Assembly (NCBI RefSeq): GCF_035978755.1
Contig: NZ_CP108414.1
Coordinates: 682,001-746,000 of the forward strand
Direction: 5' to 3'
DNA: 64,000 nucleotides
From: Streptomyces sp. NBC_01298
GTDB lineage: Bacteria; Actinomycetota; Actinomycetes; Streptomycetales; Streptomycetaceae
The position numbers and the translations under genes are program-made. Shown piece by piece: positions 25,223 to 32,866 of the stretch. The stretch's first letter is position 1. The number at the start of each line of letters is the position of its first letter. The notes beneath the pieces were generated by a model, which searched no databases, had not been told where the DNA came from, and saw only the letters and a list, made by a program, of their open reading frames with translations.

Positions 25223-25903
25223 CTACTTGGTCCGCAGTACGCAGTCCCCGCAGAGGCCGCCGCCGGGCACCTTGTAGTACAGACAGCAGCTGCGGCGCAG
25301 GAAGGCCACCCCGAGGCCGGGTTCGTGCAGATAGGTGCCGGTCCCTTCGAGCGGGCCGCCGTCGGCGAGGAGCCCGGCGGCCAGCAGCGCGGCCGCCTCC
25401 CCCGGCACCCGGTCCGTGAGCACCCGGACGGCGCCGACCAGCCCGGAGGCGGCGTTGCCGCGCAGCACCCGCGGCGAGACGCCGAACCGCTCGCGCAGCG
25501 CCGTGTCGAGCACCGCGAGGTGGCCGAGCACGCTGTCCGCGAGGGCCCGCTCCGGGGTTTCCCCGGGGAGTTCGGCGGGCTCGGGCAGCCACAGCTCCAG
25601 CGACCCCGCTCCGGGCAGCCGCCACCACAGGCCGGCGGGGCGCAGGTCCGGCACCCGCCCGGACAGGACGGCGCAGCCGAGCGCGAGCGACCAGAGCCGC
25701 GACACGATCCCGAACTGCGCGGTCGAAGCCGCCACCCGGCCGGACCCGCTCCCGATCCGCCGCCCGACCTCGCCGACGTAGGCCCCGAGCCCTTCCCCGT
25801 ACAGCTCGCCGACCGGCCGGAAGCCGGCCCCGGGCGGCTCCTTCCCGTACGCCACGGTGAAGAAGGGCCCGACGGCGCGCAGTTCCCTCAGTACCTCGTC
25901 CAC
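25223..25903 (-). CDS. FhuF-like (2Fe-2S) ferric-siderophore reductase family protein
   Basis: A 226-residue protein ending in RRSCCLYYKVPGGGLCGDCVL. This C-C-x10-C-x2-C pattern ligates the 2Fe-2S cluster in FhuF-type reductases, which free iron from siderophores by reducing ferric to ferrous iron. The first 170 residues match the family only in overall helical character. It starts with GTG one base after the stop of an upstream hypothetical gene, implying co-transcription. No siderophore transporter or clear iron box is nearby, so a siderophore role is inferred from the motif alone. Confidence 0.78.
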   Translation of the reverse strand: MDEVLRELRAVGPFFTVAYGKEPPGAGFRPVGELYGEGLGAYVGEVGRRIGSGSGRVAASTAQFGIVSRLWSLALGCAVLSGRVPDLRPAGLWWRLPGAGSLELWLPEPAELPGETPERALADSVLGHLAVLDTALRERFGVSPRVLRGNAASGLVGAVRVLTDRVPGEAAALLAAGLLADGGPLEGTGTYLHEPGLGVAFLRRSCCLYYKVPGGGLCGDCVLRTK

Positions 25904-25904
25904 C

Positions 25905-26453
25905 TCAGGCTCCGTAGCCGTCGTCGGGCAGGTTCGGGTCCGGCTCCGGACAGGCGCCGTGGTGCAGTCCGTACATGCCCGCCTTCTCCAGCGGCCAGTC
26001 CGCCGTGACCGGATCCTCGCCGTCGGGCGCGACGAAGACGAAGTCGGCGACGATGCCGGGAGCCGGGTCGGTCAGGAGCGTGCGCTGGTCCGGCAGCGCC
26101 GGCGACCACTGCGTGCGCCAGGCGATGCCGGCGGCGGTGAGGGCGGCGGTGAAGCGCGACTCGGTGACCGGTGCGGTGACGGTGTATCCCGGTGCGCGGC
26201 CGGTTCCCGGGATCTCCAGCCCGTCGCGCCAGACGGGCACGAACATCCGGTCCAGCAGCCGGCACCGGCAGAAGACGATCTCCAGACCGCCGTAGCAGAA
26301 CCAGTGCGGCCAGCGCCGCTTCTCCTGGATGCGCCCCGACCACTCGGGCTCCCCCTTCGCCGCGATGAGATCGGGCAGCCGGGCACCGACGAAGAAGTCT
26401 CCGAACCTGCCGGTGGCGGCGAGGCGGGTCAGATCGGTCGACAAGGGATCCAT
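25905..26453 (-). CDS. Conserved hypothetical protein upstream of the FhuF-like gene
   Basis: A 182-residue soluble protein I do not recognise. It contains IQEKRRWPHWFCYGGLEIVFCRCRLLD and DLTRLAATGRFGDFF, has no signal peptide or membrane segment, and is rich in aromatic residues and Cys near the middle. The pattern of a short N-terminal helix, GDFFVGARLPDLI and a following beta-rich half resembles immunity-type or SMI1-like small proteins, but this is only an impression. It stops one base before the FhuF-like start, so the two share an operon. The ATG is the first in frame that avoids an Ala/Pro-rich extension. Confidence 0.65.
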   Translation of the reverse strand: MDPLSTDLTRLAATGRFGDFFVGARLPDLIAAKGEPEWSGRIQEKRRWPHWFCYGGLEIVFCRCRLLDRMFVPVWRDGLEIPGTGRAPGYTVTAPVTESRFTAALTAAGIAWRTQWSPALPDQRTLLTDPAPGIVADFVFVAPDGEDPVTADWPLEKAGMYGLHHGACPEPDPNLPDDGYGA

Positions 26454-26545
26454 CCGAGCATGATCCCAGGCCGCCCGCGCGGGTCCCGGGCCGGGGAGCG
26501 AGGCGGGACGCGCGCAGCGGGCTCCGAGAGGCGGCGCGGCCCGCA

Positions 26546-26591
26546 CATGCCGCGGCCCGCGGATCCTCCGGATCCTGCGGGCCGCGGCATG
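26546..26591. terminator. Very long hairpin terminator after the SIS/PTS operon
   Basis: CATGCCGCGGCCCGC and GCGGGCCGCGGCATG are perfect 15-bp arms. Inside them GGATCC pairs with a second GGATCC, leaving one bulged base and a three-base loop. It lies 10 bases beyond the stop of the SIS gene, on the side of the hypothetical gene's start. Confidence 0.8.
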
Positions 26592-26601
26592 GGGGCGGGG
26601 C

Positions 26602-27654
26602 TCAGGCCTGGGTGAAGGCCGCGACCTCGAAGTCGGACATGTCGAGGCCGCCCTGCTTGGTGTCGTCGTTGGCGAAGACGAAGGACTCGATCGGGACGTC
26701 CCGCTCGGCGCTGAGCTGGGCCACCAGTTCCTGGAGGACCACCGTCTCCAGGACCACCCGGACCGCGTCCGCGACCTCGGGCAGGCGGATGACCGACAGG
26801 CTGTCCGCGGGCTCCACCTCGGCCGTGGTCAGCAGCAGGGTGAGGTGGCCGGCGCCCGCCAGCGAGCGGGCCAGCTCGATCTCGCGGCCGTCGCCGTAGA
26901 CGAGGTGGAGGGTGTTGCCCGCCGACTCCATCTCGCCGTGCAGGTAGTTGCGGGTCGCCGAGTGGGCCGCGGTCATCCGCACCACCTCGCGCAGCAGCAG
27001 CGCGCCCTCCTCGGCGGAGGCCCGGGAGGCCCCGGCCGCCACGCCGTCGGAGGCGATGCAGCGGGCGCCGCGCTCCCGCAGGCCCGCCACGACCTCGGTG
27101 GCCTGCGAGTGGACCGCGGTGGTCTGCTCGGCGATCTCGCCCCACGGGTCGCCTTCACGGCCCGCGACGGCCCCGGCGATCAGGTCCAGGGCGACGATGG
27201 TGCCGGTGTAGCCGATGGTCGAGGCGTACGAGTCGGGCTCGTTGCCGAGGTCCACGGTGAGGTCCGCGAGGTCGCCGAGCGGCGAGGGGACCACGTTGAG
27301 CAGCGCGGTCTTCGTGATGCCGGGGGCGGCGCACTCGAAGGCGGCGATGGTCTCGGAGCTGCGGCCGCCCTGGGAGACGGCGATCAGGCAGTCGGTGTCG
27401 AAGCCGGCGGTGCCGGTCTCGATCTCGCTGGACAGCACCCGCTGGGAGACGATCCCGGCTTCGCGGAGCTGCTGCACGGGGACGGCGAGGGCGGCGTACG
27501 AGGCTCCGATGCCGGTGAACAGGGGGCGCTCGGCGGCACGCAGCCCGGCGAGGTCCGGGGAGGCGAGCTGGGTGCGGACGCGGTCGGCGATCCGGGCGAG
27601 GGCCGCGCCCTGGTCGGCCTGGCCTTCGAGGAACGTGATGCGGGATCCGGACAT
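26602..27654 (-). CDS. SIS-domain sugar-phosphate protein (amino-sugar isomerase/deaminase type)
   Basis: A 350-residue protein with two SIS domains, like the isomerase half of GlmS and the AgaS-type deaminases. Domain 1 carries GIGASYAALAV and AVSQGGRSSETIAA (phosphosugar-binding Ser cluster); domain 2 includes RNYLHGEMESAGNT with the His/Glu expected for ring opening. It follows the EIIC gene in the same orientation, so it probably acts on the sugar phosphate delivered by that PTS, most likely glucosamine 6-phosphate or N-acetylglucosamine 6-phosphate. The exact reaction (deamination or isomerisation) is inferred. Confidence 0.82.
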   Translation of the reverse strand: MSGSRITFLEGQADQGAALARIADRVRTQLASPDLAGLRAAERPLFTGIGASYAALAVPVQQLREAGIVSQRVLSSEIETGTAGFDTDCLIAVSQGGRSSETIAAFECAAPGITKTALLNVVPSPLGDLADLTVDLGNEPDSYASTIGYTGTIVALDLIAGAVAGREGDPWGEIAEQTTAVHSQATEVVAGLRERGARCIASDGVAAGASRASAEEGALLLREVVRMTAAHSATRNYLHGEMESAGNTLHLVYGDGREIELARSLAGAGHLTLLLTTAEVEPADSLSVIRLPEVADAVRVVLETVVLQELVAQLSAERDVPIESFVFANDDTKQGGLDMSDFEVAAFTQA

Positions 27655-27783
27655 GGTGGGGGGTCCTTAGCGAAGTCTGGGGGTCGCGGGCCCCCGCCGG
27701 GTCGGGCGGGGCGGGGGCGGGCGATCGTACGGGGGCGGGGCGGGGCGGGCGGAGCCCGGCCGGCCGGGGCTACCGGCCGGGGC

Positions 27784-29037
27784 TCAGATGGTGGCGTCGG
27801 CCTTGGAGATCGGGTTGCCGTCCTCGTCGCGTTCGCGGCCCGGTGTCGGGAGGTCGAACTTCACGATCGCCCAGCGGAAGAGCACGTAGTAGATGGCGGC
27901 GAAGGCCAGGCCGATCGGGATGAGCAGCCAGGGCTTGGTCGCGATGCCGAAGTTCACGATGTAGTCGATGGCGCCGGAGGAGAAGCCGAAGCCGTCACGG
28001 ATGCCGAGGGCGTAGCAGACGGCCATCGAGACGCCGAAGAGGAAGGCGTGGATCGCGTAGAGGAGCGGGGCCACGAACATGAAGGCGAACTCGATGGGCT
28101 CGGTCACGCCGGTGACGAAGGAGGTCAGCGCGACGGAGATCATCATGCCCTTGACCATGGCCCGGTTCTCGGGGCGCGCGGTGTGGGCGATGGCCATGGC
28201 GGCGGCCGGCAGGGCGAACATGTAGATCGGGAAGCCGCCGGTCATGAACTGGCCCGCGGTCGGGTCGCCGGCCTGGAAGCGGAAGATGTCGCCGTGGACC
28301 ACGTCGCCGGTGGCCGGGTTGACGAAGGAGCCCGCCTCGAACCAGGGGAAGAACGAGAAGAAGTGGTGCATCCCGATCGGGATGAGGGCCCGGACGACGA
28401 GGCCGAAGAGGCCCGCGCCCCATGCGCCGGTGCCGACGAGCCACTCGCCGAAGTGGAAGAACCAGTTGCCGACGGTCGGCCAGACCACTCCGAAGACCAC
28501 GCCCATGCCGACGCCGGCGAAGGCGCTCAGGATCGGCACGAGCCGGCGGCCGCCGAAGAAGCCCAGCCAGTCGGGCAGCTTCTTGCGGCTGTAGCGCTGG
28601 TAGAGGACTGCCACGACGAGGCCCATGACGATGCCGCCGAGCACCTTGGCGTCCAGCCTCTCGCCGTCGGCGCCGGCCGGGAAGGCCTTGCTGGCCAGTA
28701 CGGCCTTGAAGACGAGGTAGCCCACCACGGCGGCCAGGCCGGTGGAGCCGTCGGACTTCTTGGCGAAGCCGACGGCCACGCCGACCGCGAAGAGCAGCGG
28801 AAGGTTCTCGAAGACCGTGGTTCCGGCGGCCCCCAGCACCATCGCGAGCTTCTGGATGATCATCGGGAAGTTCTCGCGACCCAGCAGGTCGGCGCCGCCG
28901 AGGCGGGTCAGCAGGGCTGCGGCCGGCAGCGTGGCCACGGGCAGCATCAGGCTGCGGCCGATGCGCTGCATGACCGGCATGATCCGGCCCGGCTTCTTTC
29001 CGGCGGCCGGTGTGACCGCGGCGGTGGCCGTACTCAT
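27784..29037 (-). CDS. nagE2: PTS transporter EIIC, N-acetylglucosamine type
   Basis: A 417-residue membrane permease of the glucose/N-acetylglucosamine PTS family, nearly the same length as Streptomyces coelicolor NagE2. It has about ten transmembrane segments; RIGRSLMLPVATLPAAALL near the start, GMHHFFSFFPWFEAGSF in the middle and TGVTEPIEFAFMFVAP are the conserved EIIC hallmarks. No EIIB domain is fused, so a separate EIIB protein must phosphorylate the sugar; none is in this window. It is the first gene of an operon with the SIS enzyme and is divergent from a GntR regulator. The sugar is inferred from similarity to NagE-type permeases. Confidence 0.85.
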   Translation of the reverse strand: MSTATAAVTPAAGKKPGRIMPVMQRIGRSLMLPVATLPAAALLTRLGGADLLGRENFPMIIQKLAMVLGAAGTTVFENLPLLFAVGVAVGFAKKSDGSTGLAAVVGYLVFKAVLASKAFPAGADGERLDAKVLGGIVMGLVVAVLYQRYSRKKLPDWLGFFGGRRLVPILSAFAGVGMGVVFGVVWPTVGNWFFHFGEWLVGTGAWGAGLFGLVVRALIPIGMHHFFSFFPWFEAGSFVNPATGDVVHGDIFRFQAGDPTAGQFMTGGFPIYMFALPAAAMAIAHTARPENRAMVKGMMISVALTSFVTGVTEPIEFAFMFVAPLLYAIHAFLFGVSMAVCYALGIRDGFGFSSGAIDYIVNFGIATKPWLLIPIGLAFAAIYYVLFRWAIVKFDLPTPGRERDEDGNPISKADATI

Positions 29038-29107
29038 CTGGTGCTCCTCGTCGAGCGGGGTGGTGGGGACGACTCGAAGGTAGCCAGTGGTTTTGGATTG
29101 GTCAACG

Positions 29108-29202
29108 GTGGTCTCTTGTGGTCTTTAAGGAAATATCAAGATGGGGCCCTAGGTCCCGAGCCCACCGGGACTGAAGCCGAAGCGAAGTGGTAGTAAGTGG
29201 TA
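29108..29202. promoter_or_regulatory. Two 10-bp-phased direct repeat pairs in the EIIC/GntR divergent promoter
   Basis: GTGGTCT occurs at 29108 and 29118, and AAGTGGTA at 29185 and 29195, both pairs with exact 10-bp period. The TGGTCT core resembles the half-site of DasR-type GntR operators (TGGTCTAGACCA) but is arranged as direct, not inverted, repeats. The adjacent GntR protein is the likely binder. Confidence 0.55.
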
Positions 29203-29213
29203 TGGTTTGCCCC

Positions 29214-29993
29214 ATGACCGACGACGCTGCCATCGCCGCCGCCTCCTCCCCGATCGCGTCGCACGCCCGCGCCGCGGACCCCCTGTGGGCCCAGGCCGCC
29301 GACCGCATCCGCGAGGAGATCGCCCGCCGCGGCCTGTCCGAGGGCAGCAAGCTGCCGCCCGAGCGCGAGCTGTGCACCCGGCTGGACGTCTCCCGCGTCA
29401 CCCTGCGCCGCGCGCTCGCCCGGCTCGTCGAACAGGGCCTGGTCACCGCGTCCCACGGGCGCGGCTGGTTCGTCGCGGCGCCGGTGGCGCCCGCACCCGC
29501 CCGCGAATGGCCCAAGGACCTGGAGTCCTTCACCGCCACCGCGCGGCGCAAGCACATGCGCGCCAGTTCGGTGGTCCTGCGCCACGACACCGTCACCGCG
29601 TCCCTGGACGACGCCGACCGCCTCGATGTGCCCGCCGGCACCCCGCTCCTGCGTCTGGAGCGGGTCCGCATGCTCAACGACGTCCGGATCGCCGTCGACC
29701 GGACCCTGGTCGTCGCCGACCTCGCGCCCGACCTCGCCCGCACCGACTTCCGCGAGACCTCCCTCTTCGAGGAACTGCGCCGCTGGGGCGTCGAACCCGA
29801 CCGCGCCGAGGCCACCATCGAGGCGCGCAACGCCGACGGGGAACTCGCCGGTCACCTGGGCATCGCCGAGGGCGCGCCCGTACTCGTACTCGACCAGACG
29901 GTGTACACCAAGGACCAGCGGCCGCTGCTGCTGTCCACGGTGGAGTACAGCGGGGACCGCTACCGGCTGCGCACCACCCTGCAGACAGACTGA
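29214..29993 (+). CDS. GntR/HutC-family regulator with UTRA domain (DasR-like)
   Basis: A 259-residue regulator. A winged HTH at about 25-85 (LPPERELCTRLDVSRVTLRRALARLVEQG) is followed by a UTRA effector domain at about 115-255 (VPAGTPLLRLERVRML, FEELRRWGVEPDRAEATIEARN, GAPVLVLDQTVYTKDQRPLLLSTVEYSGDRY). DasR and NagR of this subfamily respond to glucosamine 6-phosphate. It is divergent from the EIIC-SIS operon and should control it. The ATG has no good ribosome-binding site; another ATG four codons upstream is possible. Confidence 0.88.
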   Translation: MTDDAAIAAASSPIASHARAADPLWAQAADRIREEIARRGLSEGSKLPPERELCTRLDVSRVTLRRALARLVEQGLVTASHGRGWFVAAPVAPAPAREWPKDLESFTATARRKHMRASSVVLRHDTVTASLDDADRLDVPAGTPLLRLERVRMLNDVRIAVDRTLVVADLAPDLARTDFRETSLFEELRRWGVEPDRAEATIEARNADGELAGHLGIAEGAPVLVLDQTVYTKDQRPLLLSTVEYSGDRYRLRTTLQTD

Positions 29994-30104
29994 CACCGCC
30001 CGTCCGGCACGCGGTAGCCCCGTTCGACACCCTCCGGACAGCCGAAAGCCCCGGCCCGGGGCGGTCCTGCGGCCTGGCCAGGGCTATCCGGGGGGCGGGG
30101 GCGG

Positions 30105-30911
30105 TCAGATTCCCGCGAGGAACTCCAGCAGCGCCCGGTTGAAGGCCTCCGGCTGCTCGACGCCCGGCAGGTGACCGGCCCGCTCCACCACGGCGAGCAC
30201 CGAGTGCGGAACCAGCGCGTGCAGGGACTCGGCCTCGGCGACCGGGGTGTAGACGTCGTCCCGGCCGACCACGATCAGGCAGGGCACCTCGGCCGGCAGC
30301 GCCGCGAGCACCGGGGCGTAGTCGGGCCGTTCGGCCCGCCCCCGCAGGGCGGCGGCCGCGCCCTCGGGGTCGGTGGCGTACATCATCCCGGTGACCTCGG
30401 CCGCGGCCTCCGGCATTCCCGTCACGTTGTAGGGCGCCAGCATCTTGTCGATGACCTCGTCGGCATAGGGCTTCATTCCCTCCGCGAGGAGCCGCTCGGC
30501 GAGGTTCCGGCGGAAGGTTTTGCCGTCTTCCGTTTCCGGCGGGGCGGAGGTGTCGGAGAGGACGAGTGCCCGCACGCGGCCCGGGTGGCCGAGGCACATC
30601 TCCATGGCGATCTGCCCGCCCATGGACACACCGCCGACGACCGCTTGTTCGACGTCCAGACGGTCGAGCAGAGCAACCAGATCATCGGCGAAGTCGGCGA
30701 GCAGGGTTTTGCCGGGCAACACCGGACTTTGCCCGTATCCCCGCAGGTCAGGGGTAATCACGCGGTAACCGGCCGTGGTCAGTGCGGCCGTCTGGGGGGC
30801 CCACATCAAGTGGCTGAACGGATGTCCGTGGATCAGGATTACGGGGGCTCCGTCGCGGGGACCCAAGTCCTCGAAAAAGAGTGTCGCGCCATTGCCAATC
30901 AGGGGGTTCAT
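30105..30911 (-). CDS. Alpha/beta-fold hydrolase
   Basis: A 268-residue soluble hydrolase. Oxyanion HGHPF near residue 29, nucleophile Ser in GGVSMGGQ near 97, Asp in VVGRDDVYTP near 220 and His in ERAGHLPGVEQP near 248 complete the triad. The cap region is alpha-helical (MKPYADEVIDKMLAP). These features match the 3-oxoadipate-enol-lactonase/haloperoxidase-like group; the substrate cannot be told. The first 350 bases of the gene are noticeably less GC-rich than the surroundings. It is divergent from the acetyltransferase gene. Confidence 0.83.
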   Translation of the reverse strand: MNPLIGNGATLFFEDLGPRDGAPVILIHGHPFSHLMWAPQTAALTTAGYRVITPDLRGYGQSPVLPGKTLLADFADDLVALLDRLDVEQAVVGGVSMGGQIAMEMCLGHPGRVRALVLSDTSAPPETEDGKTFRRNLAERLLAEGMKPYADEVIDKMLAPYNVTGMPEAAAEVTGMMYATDPEGAAAALRGRAERPDYAPVLAALPAEVPCLIVVGRDDVYTPVAEAESLHALVPHSVLAVVERAGHLPGVEQPEAFNRALLEFLAGI

Positions 30912-31051
30912 GGAAGGACTCTAAGGGGCTACATTGAGCCACTCGCGTTCACCTGACAGCCCGTTGCCTTTCACCCGTGTTTTGCACTGGGGGCGACGTC
31001 AGGGACGCAGACTGTGCAACCACCCCACCGCCCAGAAGGACCGAAGGCTCC

Positions 31052-31738
31052 GTGCCCGTACCCGTACTCCTCGCCGGCCGCTCCGTGCGGCTTGAGCCCC
31101 TCGCCCCCCACCACACCGAGGCCTTGGCCCTGGCCGGGGCCGAGGATCGTACGACTTACGCCTTCACTCCCGTGCCCCACGGGTTGCAGGCGTCACACGA
31201 GTACATCGACCGTGCCCTCGCCGATCAGGCGGCGGGTCGATCGCTCCCGTTCGCGGTGGTCAGAGCCACCGACGATCGGGTGGTCGGTTCGACCCGGTTC
31301 CTGGAACTCGACTACTGGCAGGGGCCGCTGGTGTGGCCCGCCGTGCCGGGGGTCCCGTTCGGCGATCCGGCGACGGCGATCCCCGATGCCGCCGAGATCG
31401 GCAATACCTGGCTGTCTCCCGCGGCCCAGGGCACCGGCATCAATACCGAGGCGAAGCTGCTCATGCTCCGCCATGCCTTCGAGACCTGGGGGGTCCGGCG
31501 GATCTCGCTCCGCGCGGACGCCCGCAACGGACGCTCGCGCGCCGCGATGGAGCGGCTCGGGTTCACCAGCGAGGGGGTCCGCCGGGCCCATTCGCGGGGC
31601 CTGGACGGCGCCGTGCGCAGTACCGCCTTCTACTCGATCCTCGACGAGGAGTGGCCGACCGTGCGGTCGGTCATCGAGCTGAGGATCTCGGCTGCCGCGC
31701 AGCGCAAGCGGCGCCGCAAGACGCTCATCCCGGCGTAA
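31052..31738 (+). CDS. GNAT-family N-acetyltransferase
   Basis: A 228-residue acetyl-CoA-dependent acetyltransferase of the RimJ/RimL type. The N-terminal SVRLEPLAPHHTEALALA, the middle EIGNTWLSPAAQGTGINTEAK (acetyl-CoA-binding motif A variant, with Gln/Arg-x-x-Gly replaced by QGTGINT) and the late RADARNGRSRAAMERLGFTSEG are diagnostic. A basic tail (AQRKRRRKTLIPA) is unusual. Start GTG follows GAAGG by four bases. The acceptor (protein N-terminus, antibiotic or metabolite) is unknown. It converges on a beta-propeller gene across a hairpin. Confidence 0.83.
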   Translation: MPVPVLLAGRSVRLEPLAPHHTEALALAGAEDRTTYAFTPVPHGLQASHEYIDRALADQAAGRSLPFAVVRATDDRVVGSTRFLELDYWQGPLVWPAVPGVPFGDPATAIPDAAEIGNTWLSPAAQGTGINTEAKLLMLRHAFETWGVRRISLRADARNGRSRAAMERLGFTSEGVRRAHSRGLDGAVRSTAFYSILDEEWPTVRSVIELRISAAAQRKRRRKTLIPA

Positions 31739-31744
31739 CGGTCC

Positions 31745-31776
31745 TCCTCGGGCCTTCTCCGAGGATCCGAAGGCCC
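31745..31776. terminator. Two mutually exclusive hairpins between convergent genes
   Basis: TCCTCGG pairs with CCGAGGA (31745-31751 and 31759-31765), and GGGCCTTC with GAAGGCCC (31750-31757 and 31769-31776). The stems overlap and cannot coexist, so each may serve one strand. Confidence 0.5.
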
Positions 31777-31806
31777 TGCCCCCCGCCCCGCCCCCTCTTC
31801 CCGGTG

Positions 31807-32835
31807 TCAGCCGAGGAAGGCGGGGGCGAGGGCCGAGGTCATCAGCCGGGCCGGGGCCCCGGAGCCGTCGGCGGGCAGCGAGTACAGGTCGGCGCCGAAG
31901 TCCCCGGGCAGCGAGTAGACGACGGTCCTGTCGTCGGTCCACACCACCTGGTCGTCGACGCTGCGCTCCTCGGCGAGCGGCGCCTCGGCCATCGTGGCGA
32001 GGTCCAGGACGTACAGCCGCCAGGGAGCGTCCGGCGACAGGCCCGCCACCCGCTTCTTGAACACCAGCCGGGTCCCGTCGGGCGACAGGGACGGGCATTC
32101 CAGGTTCTCGCGCAGCGTGGTCACCGTGCGCGCCGCGAGATCGCCGCGGACCAGGTGGGTCCGGCCGCCGGTGGCGAGCGTCGCGTAGAAGGTCCGCTCG
32201 TCGGCGGCGAAGGTGACCCCCCAGAAGTTGACGTCCGCGTTGCGGTACGTCTTGCCGTCCTTGTGGATGGTGAAGTCCTCCAGCGAGGCGTCGTACCTCC
32301 CGCTGCGCAGGTCCAGCAGGGAGGTCCGGGTCGAGAAGTTCGTACCGGCGTACGAGTCCCCGCCCACGAACACCGTCCAGGCGACCAGGTGGCCGCCGGG
32401 CGAGACCCGGGCCCGGGTCGGGATGCCGGCCAGCGGGCGCGAGGCGACCTCCTTGAGCCGGGCGTCGAGGACCACCGCCTTATAGGCGTCCTGCACCCCG
32501 CCCTTGTCGGCCCGGAGGCAGATCCCGGTGCCGGCGGCCGCGTGGAAGCGCAGGCAGCTCACCCCGGAGGCGGTGCGCGGGCCTTCGGGCGCGCCGGCCG
32601 CCGCGGTGGCGAGCTCGTCGCGGTGCGGCCCCCAGGCCATGTTCCGGAAGACGATCCGCCGACCGCCGTCCCCCGCGGCGAGGGACACCTCGCCGCGGGT
32701 GATCGCCGGCCCGCCCGCCTGCGTCCGGTCCTTCTCCCCGGCCCGCGAGGAGGCCCGTACGACGGCGAGCGCACCGATGACGGTGAGCAGGACGACGGCG
32801 GAGACCAGGATCAGGATCCGGCGCTGGAGGGGCAT
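31807..32835 (-). CDS. Membrane-anchored beta-propeller (TolB/PD40-like) protein
   Basis: A 342-residue protein with one N-terminal transmembrane helix (RRILILVSAVVLLTVIGALAVV) and a beta-propeller-like body. Repeats carry LSPDGTRLVF and similar SPGG/ADER turn motifs typical of PD40/WD40-like beta-propellers: RVSPGGHLVAWT, FAADERTFYAT, CPSLSPDGTRLV, DDRTVVYSL. It lacks enzymatic residues I can recognise. It is third in an operon with a phosphoesterase and an MFS transporter (gap of 31 bases to the MFS stop). A role in binding or presenting a ligand at the outer membrane face is possible but unproved. Confidence 0.72.
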   Translation of the reverse strand: MPLQRRILILVSAVVLLTVIGALAVVRASSRAGEKDRTQAGGPAITRGEVSLAAGDGGRRIVFRNMAWGPHRDELATAAAGAPEGPRTASGVSCLRFHAAAGTGICLRADKGGVQDAYKAVVLDARLKEVASRPLAGIPTRARVSPGGHLVAWTVFVGGDSYAGTNFSTRTSLLDLRSGRYDASLEDFTIHKDGKTYRNADVNFWGVTFAADERTFYATLATGGRTHLVRGDLAARTVTTLRENLECPSLSPDGTRLVFKKRVAGLSPDAPWRLYVLDLATMAEAPLAEERSVDDQVVWTDDRTVVYSLPGDFGADLYSLPADGSGAPARLMTSALAPAFLG

Positions 32836-32866
32836 GGGTGGGGCCTTTCGTCGGCTACGGGGGGAT

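Noticed and set aside
27655..27783. G-rich stretch that could form quadruplex structures
   Set aside because: In a high-GC genome such runs are common, and a simple GC-rich hairpin explains part of it; no specific element could be supported.
30947..30980. GTTCACC and TTTCACC 22 bases apart, like parts of a PHO box
   Set aside because: Two of three expected 11-bp repeats do not match and neighbouring genes are not phosphate genes.
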